Assembly (NCBI RefSeq): GCF_030814655.1
Contig: NZ_JAUSVK010000001.1
Span: 2,747,501-2,811,500 of the forward strand
Source: Labrys monachus
GTDB taxonomy: Bacteria > Pseudomonadota > Alphaproteobacteria > Rhizobiales > Labraceae
Reading direction: 5' to 3'
DNA: 64,000 nt
The notes beneath the pieces were generated by a model. That model saw only the letters and a list, made by a program, of their open reading frames with translations, did no database searches and was not told the DNA's origin. How positions within the stretch are numbered: the stretch's first letter is position 1; every line of letters starts with the position of its first letter. This document shows positions 37,077-45,112 of the stretch, piece after piece. A program made the position numbers and the translations under genes.

Positions 37077-38930
37077 GTGGGAACCTTCATCGCGCAATTC
37101 CTGAGCGGCCTTGCCGGGGCGGCGTCGCTTTTCCTGGTGGCGTCGGGCCTGTCGATCATCTTCGGCGTCACCCGCATCGTCAATTTCGCCCATGGCGCCT
37201 TCTACATGCTCGGCGCCTATGCCGCCTGCATCCTGGCCAACACCCTGTCGGGCGCGCTCGGCTTCTGGTTCTCCATCCTCGCCTCGGTGCTGATCGTCGC
37301 AGTGCTTGGTGCGCTGCTCGAAATGACGCTGCTGCGGCGCATCTACAGGGCGCCGGAACTATTCCAGCTGCTCGCCACCTTCGGCGTCACCCTGGTCGTC
37401 GAGGACCTCGTGGTCATCCTGTTCGGCCCGGACGACCTCCTCGGCCCGCGGGCGCCCGGCCTCGAGGGCGCCGTCACCATCGCCGGCCACGCCATCCCGA
37501 CCTACGACCTCTTCCTGATCGCGATCTCGCCGATCGTGCTGGGCCTCCTCTGGCTGCTGTTCAACCGCACGCGCTGGGGCATCCTGGTGCGGGCGGCGAC
37601 GCAGGATCGCGACATGGTGGCGGCGCTCGGGGTCAACCAGAAATGGCTGTTCACCAGCGTGTTCATGCTCGGTGTCGGCCTTGCTGCCTTCGGCGGCGCG
37701 CTGCAGATCCCGCGCGATGCCGTCACCCACCAGATGGACCTGTCGATCATCGTCGAAGCCTTCATCGTCGTGGTGACGGGCGGCCTCGGCAGCGTATTCG
37801 GCGCACTGATCGCCGCCGTGCTGATCTCCGAGCTCAACGCCTTCGGCATCCTCGCCTTTCCGAAGATCTCGATCGTGCTGATCTTCCTCGTCATGGCCGT
37901 GGTGCTGGTGGTGCGGCCCTGGGGCCTGCTCGGCCGCCCCACCGGGCCGGCCCGCGCGACGCTCGGCCTGTCGATCCGTCCCTGGCGCCCGATGGTGCCC
38001 TCCCGGCGGCTGGCCGTCGCCGGCCTCGTCGTGCTGGCCGGCCTGCTGCCCGTCGTCGCCGGCCCCTATGTGCTGTCGGTGGGAAGCGAGATCCTCATCT
38101 TCGTCCTCTACGCCGCCAGCCTGCAGTTCCTCATCTCCACCGGCGGACTGGTTTCGTTCGGTCACGCCGCCTATTTCGGTCTCGGCTGCTACGGCGCGGC
38201 GCTGCTGGCGACCGCGCTCGGCTGGCCGATGGAGACGGCGCTGCTCGCCGGCCCGCTGCTGGGGCTGGCGGGGGCCGTCGTCTTCGGCTGGTTCGCCGTC
38301 CGCCTCTCCGGCGTCTATCTGGCCATGCTGACGTTGGCCTTCGCCCAGATCTGCTGGTCGGTCGCCTCGCAATGGGTCGACGTCACCGGGGGCGACAACG
38401 GCATCCTCGGGGTGTGGCCCTCCGCCTGGGCCTCGAAACCCTGGGCCTTCTACGAGCTCGCCCTCGCGGTCGCCGCCTGCGGCGTGGCGCTGCTGCGCGT
38501 CGCCACCTTCGCGCCGTTCGGCTTCGCGCTGCGGGCGGTGCGCGATTCCGAATTGCGGGCCGAGGCCATCGGCATCCGGCGCAGCAGGGTGCAATGGGCC
38601 GCCTTCGTGCTCGCCGGCCTCCTGGCGGGCATTTCGGGGGCGCTCTTCGCCTATCTGAAGGGCAGCGTCTTCCCGGACGCCTTCGGCGTCTCGACCTCGG
38701 TGGACGGCCTCGTCATGGTGCTGCTGGGCGGCATGGGCAGCGTATCCGGCGCCGTCGCCGGCGCCGGCGTCTACAAGGCGCTGTCGATCTGGCTGATCAG
38801 CGTCACCGATTACTCCAAGCTCGTGCTCGGCCTCCTCATCGTCGCCTGCGTGGTCCTGCTGCCGCGCGGCATCGCCGGCATCCGCGACCTCCTGCCCCGA
38901 AGCCTCTTCGCACGGGGGACCGCACGATGA
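37077..38930 (+). CDS. Fused LivH-LivM branched-chain amino acid ABC permease
   Basis: A 617-residue permease joining two family members that are usually separate. Residues 1 to about 290 are LivH-like (VASGLSIIFGVTRIVNFAHGAFYMLGAY, and GGLGSVFGALIAAVLISELNAFG). From about residue 330 it is LivM-like (GLVSFGHAAYFGLGCYGAALLATALGW, LTLAFAQICWSVASQWVDVTGGDNGILG, and AVRDSELRAEAIGIRRSRVQW). The GTG at 37077 has AGAGG upstream. The stop overlaps livG by ATGA. About 16 membrane segments are expected. This fusion means a single chain supplies both membrane halves. Confidence 0.86.
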   Translation: MGTFIAQFLSGLAGAASLFLVASGLSIIFGVTRIVNFAHGAFYMLGAYAACILANTLSGALGFWFSILASVLIVAVLGALLEMTLLRRIYRAPELFQLLATFGVTLVVEDLVVILFGPDDLLGPRAPGLEGAVTIAGHAIPTYDLFLIAISPIVLGLLWLLFNRTRWGILVRAATQDRDMVAALGVNQKWLFTSVFMLGVGLAAFGGALQIPRDAVTHQMDLSIIVEAFIVVVTGGLGSVFGALIAAVLISELNAFGILAFPKISIVLIFLVMAVVLVVRPWGLLGRPTGPARATLGLSIRPWRPMVPSRRLAVAGLVVLAGLLPVVAGPYVLSVGSEILIFVLYAASLQFLISTGGLVSFGHAAYFGLGCYGAALLATALGWPMETALLAGPLLGLAGAVVFGWFAVRLSGVYLAMLTLAFAQICWSVASQWVDVTGGDNGILGVWPSAWASKPWAFYELALAVAACGVALLRVATFAPFGFALRAVRDSELRAEAIGIRRSRVQWAAFVLAGLLAGISGALFAYLKGSVFPDAFGVSTSVDGLVMVLLGGMGSVSGAVAGAGVYKALSIWLISVTDYSKLVLGLLIVACVVLLPRGIAGIRDLLPRSLFARGTAR

Positions 38931-39706
38931 CCAGGCTCCTCGAAGTCCGCGGGCTGGCGAAGTCCTATGGCGGCGTCGAAGCGGTGAAGGACGTCTCGCT
39001 CGCCGTCGCCGCCGGCGAGATGGTGGCGCTCATCGGCCCGAACGGCGCCGGCAAGAGCACCTGCTTCAACATGATCAACGGCCAGATCCGCCCGGACCGC
39101 GGCTCGATCCTGATGTTCGGCCGGGAGACGGCGGGGCTGTCGCCCGCCGCGATCTGGCGGCTCGGGGTCGGGCGCACCTTCCAGATCACCGCGACCTTCG
39201 GCTCGATGACGGTGGTCGAGAACGTCCAGGTCGCGCTCGCCAGCCACAGCGGCACGGCCTGGCGGCGCCTCGCCCGGCTCGATCGCTTCAAGCGCGACGA
39301 GGCGCGGGACCTGCTCGAACTCGTCGGCATTTCAGGCCTGGCCGAACGGCCCTGCGGCGAGCTTGCCTATGGCGACCTCAAGCGGCTCGAACTCGCCATG
39401 GCGCTTTCGAACGAGCCGAAGCTGCTGCTGATGGACGAGCCGACCGCCGGCATGGCCCCCGGCGCCCGCATCGCCATGATGGCGCTCGCCGCGGACATTG
39501 CGCGCCGGCGCGGCATCGGCATCCTGTTCACCGAGCACGACATGGACGTCGTGTTCGAGCATGCCGACAGGCTGATGGTGCTCGACCGCGGCCGCCTCAT
39601 CGCGGAGGGCGACGCCGAGGCGATCCGCAACGATCCGCTGGTGCGCTCCGTCTATCTCGGCGACGGCACGGTGTTCTCGGTCCTCGCGCAGACGGAGCGT
39701 GCCTGA
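38927..39706 (+). CDS. livG: Branched-chain amino acid ABC ATP-binding protein LivG-like
   Basis: ATPase of 259 aa. Walker A is GPNGAGKST at residues 36-44, the signature is LAYGDLKRLELAMAL, Walker B is LLLMDEPTAGMAP and the switch histidine is in FTEHDMDVVF. The C-terminal part matches LivG (VYLGDG near the end). Its ATG overlaps the permease stop (ATGA) and its stop overlaps livF by one base. It pairs with LivF on the fused permease. Confidence 0.88.
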   Translation: MTRLLEVRGLAKSYGGVEAVKDVSLAVAAGEMVALIGPNGAGKSTCFNMINGQIRPDRGSILMFGRETAGLSPAAIWRLGVGRTFQITATFGSMTVVENVQVALASHSGTAWRRLARLDRFKRDEARDLLELVGISGLAERPCGELAYGDLKRLELAMALSNEPKLLLMDEPTAGMAPGARIAMMALAADIARRRGIGILFTEHDMDVVFEHADRLMVLDRGRLIAEGDAEAIRNDPLVRSVYLGDGTVFSVLAQTERA

Positions 39707-40407
39707 TGCTGGTCCTCGACGGCCTCGACAGCTTCTACGGCCCCGCCCACATCCTGCACCGGGTCTCGCTCGATATCGGCCGCGGCGAGGTGGTCGCCCT
39801 GATCGGGCGCAACGGCGCGGGCAAGTCCACCACCTTCCGTTCGATCATGGGCCTCGTGCCCGACCGGCGCGGCACGATCAGTCTCGACGGCGAGGATCTG
39901 TCCCGCCTGCCCACCTACGAGATCGCGCGGCGCGGCATCGGGTATGTGCCCGAAGACCGGCGCATCTTCACCGACCTCACGGTGGCGGAAAATCTCGAAG
40001 TCGGCCGCCGGCCGCGGCGCCAAGGCCTGCCCGAATGGACGCCGAAGCGCCTTTACGACCTCTTCCCCAATCTCGGACAGATGGCCGGCCGGCCGGGCGG
40101 GCGGATGAGCGGCGGCGAGCAGCAGATGCTGACGATCGCGCGGACGCTGATGGGCAATCCCGCCATCGTCCTGCTCGACGAACCCTCCGAGGGGCTCGCG
40201 CCGAAGATCGTCGAGGACATGGCGCGCGCCATCCTGCTGCTGAAGCAGGAAGGCCTTTCGATCCTCCTCTCCGAGCAGAACCTGCATTTCGCGCGCCTGA
40301 TCGCCGACCGCGCCTATGTGATCGAGAGTGGCGCCATCCACTATTCCGGCACCATGGCCGAGCTCGCAGCGGACCAGGCGGTCCAGAACGAGTTCCTCGC
40401 CTTGTGA
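39706..40407 (+). CDS. livF: Branched-chain amino acid ABC ATP-binding protein LivF-like
   Basis: Second ATPase, 233 aa. Walker A is GRNGAGKST at residues 34-42, followed by the LivF-type GIGYVPEDRRIFTDLTVAENLEVG, the signature MSGGEQQMLTIARTLM, Walker B IVLLDEPSEGLAP and a switch segment LLSEQNLHFA. It starts by overlapping one base of the livG stop (TGATG). It is the last gene of the importer and is followed by a hairpin at 40478. Confidence 0.89.
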   Translation: MLVLDGLDSFYGPAHILHRVSLDIGRGEVVALIGRNGAGKSTTFRSIMGLVPDRRGTISLDGEDLSRLPTYEIARRGIGYVPEDRRIFTDLTVAENLEVGRRPRRQGLPEWTPKRLYDLFPNLGQMAGRPGGRMSGGEQQMLTIARTLMGNPAIVLLDEPSEGLAPKIVEDMARAILLLKQEGLSILLSEQNLHFARLIADRAYVIESGAIHYSGTMAELAADQAVQNEFLAL

Positions 40408-40477
40408 GACCGGGAGCGCGACATCTCCCCAGGCGCTCATTCAAGGTGATTTTGCCTGTAACGGTGCAGGATTTGTC

Positions 40478-40500
40478 ATTGCCGGGCTTGTCCCGGCAAT
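40478..40500. repeat. Hyphomicrobiales-type intergenic hairpin repeat
   Basis: ATTGCCGGG and CCCGGCAAT form a perfect 9-bp stem with a CTTGT loop, between livF and agmatinase, which converge here. The same core is a frequent intergenic palindrome in Hyphomicrobiales genomes as I know them. It may serve as a bidirectional terminator. Confidence 0.65.
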
Positions 40501-40519
40501 CTGGCTGGGCGGCTTGCCC

Positions 40520-41542
40520 TCAGACGAGCGCATCCGGAGAGGATATCCGCGCTTCCGGCGCCTGCCTCCTTCTCTTTGCGCGTTCATGGAAGATCGAGCC
40601 GATGAAGTCGAGGCTGGTGCGGGCCGCGAGCAGGGCCGTGATGCCCGATGGGTCATAGGGCGGCGACACCTCGACGAAATCGACGCCGGCGACCTCGAAG
40701 CGTCGGGCGATCTCCCGGAGGATGTCCTTCACCTCGTAATAGCCGAAGCCGCCATGGCTGATGGTGGCGGTGCCCGGTGCGATCGACGGGTCGAAGGCGT
40801 CGATGTCGATGGAGACATAGACGCGCTGGCCCTCGGGAAGATGGCCGAGCACGGCGGCGGCGCCCGCCGCGCGCACCTGGCGCAGCGAGGCGACATGCGT
40901 GCCATAGGCGCGCGCCGCCTCCCAGTCCCTGCGCCCGACGGCGCCCATATTGTGCGGCCCCAGCGTGGTGATGCCGGTCACATGCGCCATTTCGGAGGCC
41001 CGGCGCATCGGGCTGCCGTGGCCCCAGCCGATGCCGTTGCGTTCGTCGATGAAATCGAAATGGGCGTCGAGATGCACGATATGGATCGGCTGCTCCTCCG
41101 AGAAGGCGGCGACCGTCGCCATGGTGATCGCGTGGTCGCCGCCGAGGATATAGGGCATCGTCCGGGCATCGAGCAAAGCGCGCACCGCCTGCTCGGCGTT
41201 GGCGAGGCTGCGCCTGGTGTCGGCATAGATGACGTCGGCGTCGCCGGCATCGACGATGCGGACCTCGTCGGCGGCGAGATAGGTCACCTCGTCCTCGAAG
41301 TCGAACACGCCCTCCGGGCCGAAGCCGTGGAACATGGATGCCTCGCGGATGGCGCGCGGCCCGAACCGCGTGCCGACGCGGTAGCTGGAGGCGGTGTCGA
41401 TGGGGATGCCGAGGATGGCGACATCCGCGCCGTCGAGCCTGTCCCAATCCGGGCAGGCCGGCTGGCGGGCGAAGGTGGCGAGGCCGACGAAGGGCAGGTC
41501 CATGCGGTCGGGCGTGTTGCGGCTGCGGGGAGGGGTGGTCAT
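40520..41542 (-). CDS. speB: Agmatinase family ureohydrolase
   Basis: Manganese-dependent hydrolase of 340 aa that removes urea from agmatine to give putrescine (or a related guanidino compound). The two-metal motifs are GGDHAITMATV, HLDAHFDFIDE and SIDIDAFDPSIAPGT. The N-terminal GIPIDTASSYRVGTRFGPRAIRE is typical of agmatinases rather than arginases. The ATG at 41542 has AGGATCC upstream. The last residues run into the repeat region downstream of the hairpin at 40478. It supplies putrescine that the Pot/Puu systems at 11262-17358 could use. Confidence 0.85.
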   Translation of the reverse strand: MTTPPRSRNTPDRMDLPFVGLATFARQPACPDWDRLDGADVAILGIPIDTASSYRVGTRFGPRAIREASMFHGFGPEGVFDFEDEVTYLAADEVRIVDAGDADVIYADTRRSLANAEQAVRALLDARTMPYILGGDHAITMATVAAFSEEQPIHIVHLDAHFDFIDERNGIGWGHGSPMRRASEMAHVTGITTLGPHNMGAVGRRDWEAARAYGTHVASLRQVRAAGAAAVLGHLPEGQRVYVSIDIDAFDPSIAPGTATISHGGFGYYEVKDILREIARRFEVAGVDFVEVSPPYDPSGITALLAARTSLDFIGSIFHERAKRRRQAPEARISSPDALV

Positions 41543-41562
41543 GGCTGGGATCCTGTCGCTGA

Positions 41563-42204
41563 TCAGCAGATCGGTTCGCAGATGCCTTCGGCAGCGTAGG
41601 CCCGCCGGACGGCGGGGCGTGCCGTAACGGCATCGAGAAGTCGGGCGATGGCGGGGCGCGAGCGCGGCGGTTTCGCCAGCGGGCGGGCCCAGCGGGCGAG
41701 CATCGCGAAATAGAGATCCGCCGCGCCGACGGCATCGCCGAGGAAGAACGGGCCGTTGCCGGCGAGATGGGTTTCGATGATGTCGAGGAAGGCGGTCGCG
41801 CGCTGCTCGGCCCCGTTCCGGATCACCGCTTCCGCGCTGCCATCCCCGCCGGCGAGGCGCTCGGGATATTGGAAGACCATCAGCTCCTCCTGCAGCGAAT
41901 TGGTCAGGAAGACCAGCCATTGGTAGAATTTCGACCGTTCGGGCGTGCCCTGCGCCGGCGCGAGCCCGGCCTCGGGGTGCCGGTCGACGAGGTGGAGCAC
42001 GATGGCGGCGGCCTCGAACAGGACGAGCCCGTCGTCCTCGAGCGCCGGAATGCGGCCGTTCGGATTGATCCTGAGATAGGCCTGCGATTTCTGTGCCTCG
42101 ACCGTGCGGTCGACGAGGGCGAGCTCATGCGGCGCGCCGATCTCCTCCAGCAGCATGTGCGGCGCGGCGTTGGCATTGGCGGGGTAGTAATGAAGCCGGT
42201 ACAT
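41563..42204 (-). CDS. Glutathione S-transferase family protein
   Basis: A 213-residue GST. The N-terminal domain starts MYRLHYYPANANAAPHMLLEE, with RINPNGRIPALEDDG near residue 47 and VLFEAAAIVLHLVDRHPE. The C-terminal domain contains FYQWLVFLTNSLQEELM and LGDAVGAADLYFAMLARW. It is not closely related to the two YfcG-like GSTs at 29540 and 31060. It is followed by agmatinase 20 bases later on the same strand, an association I cannot explain, and diverges from the GlxA-type regulator. Confidence 0.85.
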   Translation of the reverse strand: MYRLHYYPANANAAPHMLLEEIGAPHELALVDRTVEAQKSQAYLRINPNGRIPALEDDGLVLFEAAAIVLHLVDRHPEAGLAPAQGTPERSKFYQWLVFLTNSLQEELMVFQYPERLAGGDGSAEAVIRNGAEQRATAFLDIIETHLAGNGPFFLGDAVGAADLYFAMLARWARPLAKPPRSRPAIARLLDAVTARPAVRRAYAAEGICEPIC

Positions 42205-42335
42205 CGGCGTCTCCGTCGTGATGGCGATGGACGAAGCCTAGATTTCCGGGGTATTGGCCGCAATTGCCCAGGGCCGTCCATTCCAGCCAAAGTCCGGTGT
42301 GTTCCGGCCATGGGGCGCGTATCGGGAGAAAAGCC

Positions 42336-43310
42336 ATGCCGGCAGCCGGGCAGCCGCTGCGGATCGCCATCGTCGTGCCGCCGCAGGCCCAGTCTCTCGA
42401 CATATCCGGGCCGCTCGACGTCTTCGTCGAGGCGGGGCGCCAGTCGGGCGGCGCCGCGGCCTATGAAATCTGCCTCGTCGCCGCCGACGGGGACCCGCTC
42501 ATCCGGGCCGGCGGGCTTTCGCTCGTCGCCGACACGACGATCTTCGCCGCCGACCAGGACTTCGACACGCTGCTGGTCGCCGGCACGCCGGATTTTTCGC
42601 AAGCCCCGGCCTTTACCGACCTGCAGGCGTGGCTGAGGCGCAGGAGCGCCGGCGTCCGGCGCTACGGCTCGGTGTGCACGGGCGCCTTCTTCCTCGGCGC
42701 GGCCCGGCTGCTCGACGGGCGCGAGGTGACGACCCATTGGCAGCATGCGGCGGAGCTGGCGGCGCTCCATCCGCAGGCGAAGGTGCTGCCGGATCGGATC
42801 TATGTGAAGGACGGCCCGCTCTATACGTCGGCCGGCGTGACCGCCGGCATCGACCTTGCCCTCAGGCTGGTGGAAGAGGATCACGGCCGCGCGCTCGCCC
42901 TCACGGTGGCGCGGCGGCTGGTGGTGTTCCTGAAGCGGCCGGGCGGCCAGTCCCAGTTCAGCGCCCACCTCGCGGCGCAGATCGCCGGGGAGACGCGCAT
43001 CCAGGCCGTCCAGCATTGGCTGCTCGATCATCTCGCCGCCGACCTTTCCCTCGCCGCTCTGGCCGGCCGGGCAGCGATGAGCGTGCGCAACTTCACCCGC
43101 GTGTTCCAGGCCGAGACCGGCCTGACGCCGGCCGACTACGTCGAAGCGGCCCGCGTCGACGCCGCCCGGCGCCTGCTCGAAGACGGCGACACGCCGCTCC
43201 AGCGCGTCGCCTCGCGCTGCGGCTTCGGTAATGCCGATACGATGCGGCGCGCCTTCCTTCGCCGCCTCGGCACGGGACCGCACGATTACCGCACGCGGTT
43301 CCGCAGCTGA
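42336..43310 (+). CDS. GlxA family AraC-type transcriptional regulator
   Basis: A 324-residue regulator. The N-terminal DJ-1/PfpI-like domain (IAIVVPPQAQSLDISGPLDVF, then RRYGSVCTGAFFLGAARLLDG near residue 105 and THWQHAAELA) carries a conserved-looking Cys at the position of the DJ-1 nucleophile. The C-terminal AraC helix-turn-helix spans about residues 225-320 (LAALAGRAAMSVRNFTRVFQ and VASRCGFGNADTMRRAFLRR). The ATG at 42336 has GGGAGAAA upstream. It diverges from the GST-agmatinase pair and may control it, since GlxA-type regulators often govern amine or choline metabolism. Confidence 0.84.
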   Translation: MPAAGQPLRIAIVVPPQAQSLDISGPLDVFVEAGRQSGGAAAYEICLVAADGDPLIRAGGLSLVADTTIFAADQDFDTLLVAGTPDFSQAPAFTDLQAWLRRRSAGVRRYGSVCTGAFFLGAARLLDGREVTTHWQHAAELAALHPQAKVLPDRIYVKDGPLYTSAGVTAGIDLALRLVEEDHGRALALTVARRLVVFLKRPGGQSQFSAHLAAQIAGETRIQAVQHWLLDHLAADLSLAALAGRAAMSVRNFTRVFQAETGLTPADYVEAARVDAARRLLEDGDTPLQRVASRCGFGNADTMRRAFLRRLGTGPHDYRTRFRS

Positions 43311-43352
43311 GTGGCCGGCCGGCGGGGGCCTCGCCCGGGCGAGGGCAGGGGA

Positions 43353-43595
43353 TCAGTGCGCGTACGGGTTCGAGCGGCGCTCTTCCTCGATCCGGCGTTC
43401 CTTCTCGCGCTTCTTCTGAACGGCGAGGTGATGGCCGACCGCGCAGCCGCCCATGGCGCCGAGCACGGCATGATGTCCGGCATAATGGCCGGCGACGCCG
43501 CCGGCGATGGCCCCCGATACGCAGCCGATGGCCTGGGCCTGTGAGGCGGGGACGAGGATCGCGGTGAGGATGGCGGCTGTCGTCAACATGCGCAT
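43353..43595 (-). CDS. Small exported glycine-zipper-like protein
   Basis: An 80-residue protein. Signal peptide residues 1-22 end ASQAQA. The mature part is a Gly/Ala/His-rich segment, CVSGAIAGGVAGHYAGHH and then LGAMGGCAVGHHLA, followed by a charged C-terminus (KKREKERRIEEERR). The two-cysteine, glycine-zipper pattern suggests an outer-membrane or periplasmic membrane-inserting peptide. The paired His-His motifs could bind metal, which I only note. It is probably a real gene because its codon use is consistent and the ATG is well placed at 43595. Function unknown. Confidence 0.65.
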   Translation of the reverse strand: MRMLTTAAILTAILVPASQAQAIGCVSGAIAGGVAGHYAGHHAVLGAMGGCAVGHHLAVQKKREKERRIEEERRSNPYAH

Positions 43596-43780
43596 ATGGG
43601 CATTCCCTGGCGGTCGGAGGCCGACGCGGCTCCGATGTTGGCAGACAATGACGCTGCGGCGGCCTTTGTTCCCTGGAGCAAAAAGCGTTCAAGCAGGAGC
43701 GGATCACCAATTCAGCGCATTGGTATCAAGAGGATTTTGCGTTTCTTGGCGATTCGATCTGAAGATGGAACGCTTTGGCG

Positions 43781-44773
43781 TCAGCGCACGGCGTCGCCGC
43801 GACGGTATTCCGCCGTGAGCTCGTCGAGCTTCTGCTTGAGGCCCGCCTCGATCCTGTAGGAGGCGCCGGCCAGCGAGGCCTCGAGCTGGTCCGGCCGGCT
43901 CGCGCCGACCAGCGGGGCCGTGATCACGGGATTGGCGAGCACCCAGGCGATCGCCAGCGTCGGCGGCGCCACGCCCGCCTCGGCGGCAAGGCCGACGAAG
44001 GCCTCGACCGTGCCGAATTCGCGCTCGTTCCAGTAGCGGTCCTGATAGCGTTCGGCGGCGGAGCCGAGCGTGAAGCGGGTGCCGGGCGTCGGCGCCGTGC
44101 CGCGCTTGTGCTTGCCCGTCAGCAGGCCGCCGGCGAGCGGGTTGTAGGGGATGACGCCGACGCCCTCTTCGGCGCAGAGCGGCAGCAATTCGCGCTCGAT
44201 CTCGCGGAACAGCAGGCTGTAGCGCGGCTGCACCGACACGAAGCGCGTCAGGCCCTTCGCCTCGGCGCGGCCGAGGGCGCGGGCGAGGCGGTAGGCGAGG
44301 AAGTTGGAAACGCCGATATGGCGGGCACGCCCCGATTTCACGATGACGTCGAGGGCTTCGAGCGTCTCGTCGAGCGGGGTCGCCGCGTCGTCGGAATGGA
44401 GCTGGTAGAGATCGACATAGTCGGTCTGCAGGCGGCGCAGCGAGGCATCGATGGCGTCGAGCAGGTGCTTGCGGGAGGCGCCCTGGTCCCAGGGATTGGG
44501 GCCCATCTTGCCGACGGCCTTGGTGGCGAGGATGTAGTTGCCGCGCTGGCCCTTGAGCCAGCGGCCGACGATCTCCTCCGTCCGGCCGACGGTGTCGAGC
44601 CCGCCGCCGAGCGGATAGACGTCGGCGGTGTCGAGGAAATTGACGCCGCCCGAGGCGGCCTTGTCGAGGATCTGGCGGGACACGTCTTCTTCGGTCTGCA
44701 GGCCGAACGTCATGGTCCCCAGGCAGATCTCCGAAACGAGAAGGCCGGTGTTGCCGAGTGTCTTGATGCGCAT
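43781..44773 (-). CDS. Aldo/keto reductase
   Basis: NADPH-dependent aldo/keto reductase of 330 aa. The catalytic tetrad is visible: Asp48 and Tyr53 in NFLDTADVYPL, Lys85 in ILATKAVGKMG, and His126 in DLYQLHSDDAA. The NADPH-binding C-terminal region includes YNPLAGGLLTGKHKRG and IAWVLANPVITAPLVGAS. The ATG at 44773 with GGATCC upstream is preferred over the long in-frame extension. It lies alone. Substrate unknown; the sequence is of the YajO/PdxI-like type common in alphaproteobacteria. Confidence 0.86.
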   Translation of the reverse strand: MRIKTLGNTGLLVSEICLGTMTFGLQTEEDVSRQILDKAASGGVNFLDTADVYPLGGGLDTVGRTEEIVGRWLKGQRGNYILATKAVGKMGPNPWDQGASRKHLLDAIDASLRRLQTDYVDLYQLHSDDAATPLDETLEALDVIVKSGRARHIGVSNFLAYRLARALGRAEAKGLTRFVSVQPRYSLLFREIERELLPLCAEEGVGVIPYNPLAGGLLTGKHKRGTAPTPGTRFTLGSAAERYQDRYWNEREFGTVEAFVGLAAEAGVAPPTLAIAWVLANPVITAPLVGASRPDQLEASLAGASYRIEAGLKQKLDELTAEYRRGDAVR

Positions 44774-45112
44774 AACAGGATCCGATCTGTGCGTTGCGGC
44801 GGGCGGGGGCATCGAGCCGGGGCAGGGTGGCGATGCCGGCCGCACCAAAAGGAAGCCGCTGTCGCGGCGGACAGCCGGTATTCCCCGGTCGATTTTACAG
44901 GGCGGCCCCACCGGTGCCAGACCCCTGTTCGACACAAAACCGTGTCCACGTCCGACGGACTGCGGCAAATCCGGTTTCGCCTCGCTTTCGATCGCCAATC
45001 GGCCTCTTGCTTTCCCGCAAGCTCGCCGGTTCCGAGAAGGGCGATCGGTGGTCGCCTCTCCACTGCAGCGCGGAGCGCGTCGCGGGTGTCGATATCCCTC
45101 GGTCCGGCGCTT
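44774..45112. other. Intergenic stretch with palindromic repeat, no gene
   Basis: This 339-base gap lies between the aldo/keto reductase and the aminotransferase, both minus strand. It holds copy 2 of the 68-bp palindromic repeat (44989-45056). I find no supported gene. Confidence 0.5.
44989..45056. repeat. 68-bp palindromic repeat element, copy 2
   Basis: Second copy of the element at 24603-24670, with the same 68-base length and 55 identical positions by my alignment. The left arm (CGATCGCCAATCGG) and right arm (CGATCGGTGGTCGCC) still pair, with a few compensatory or mismatched positions. Its occurrence in two unrelated intergenic regions shows a dispersed family. Confidence 0.75.
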
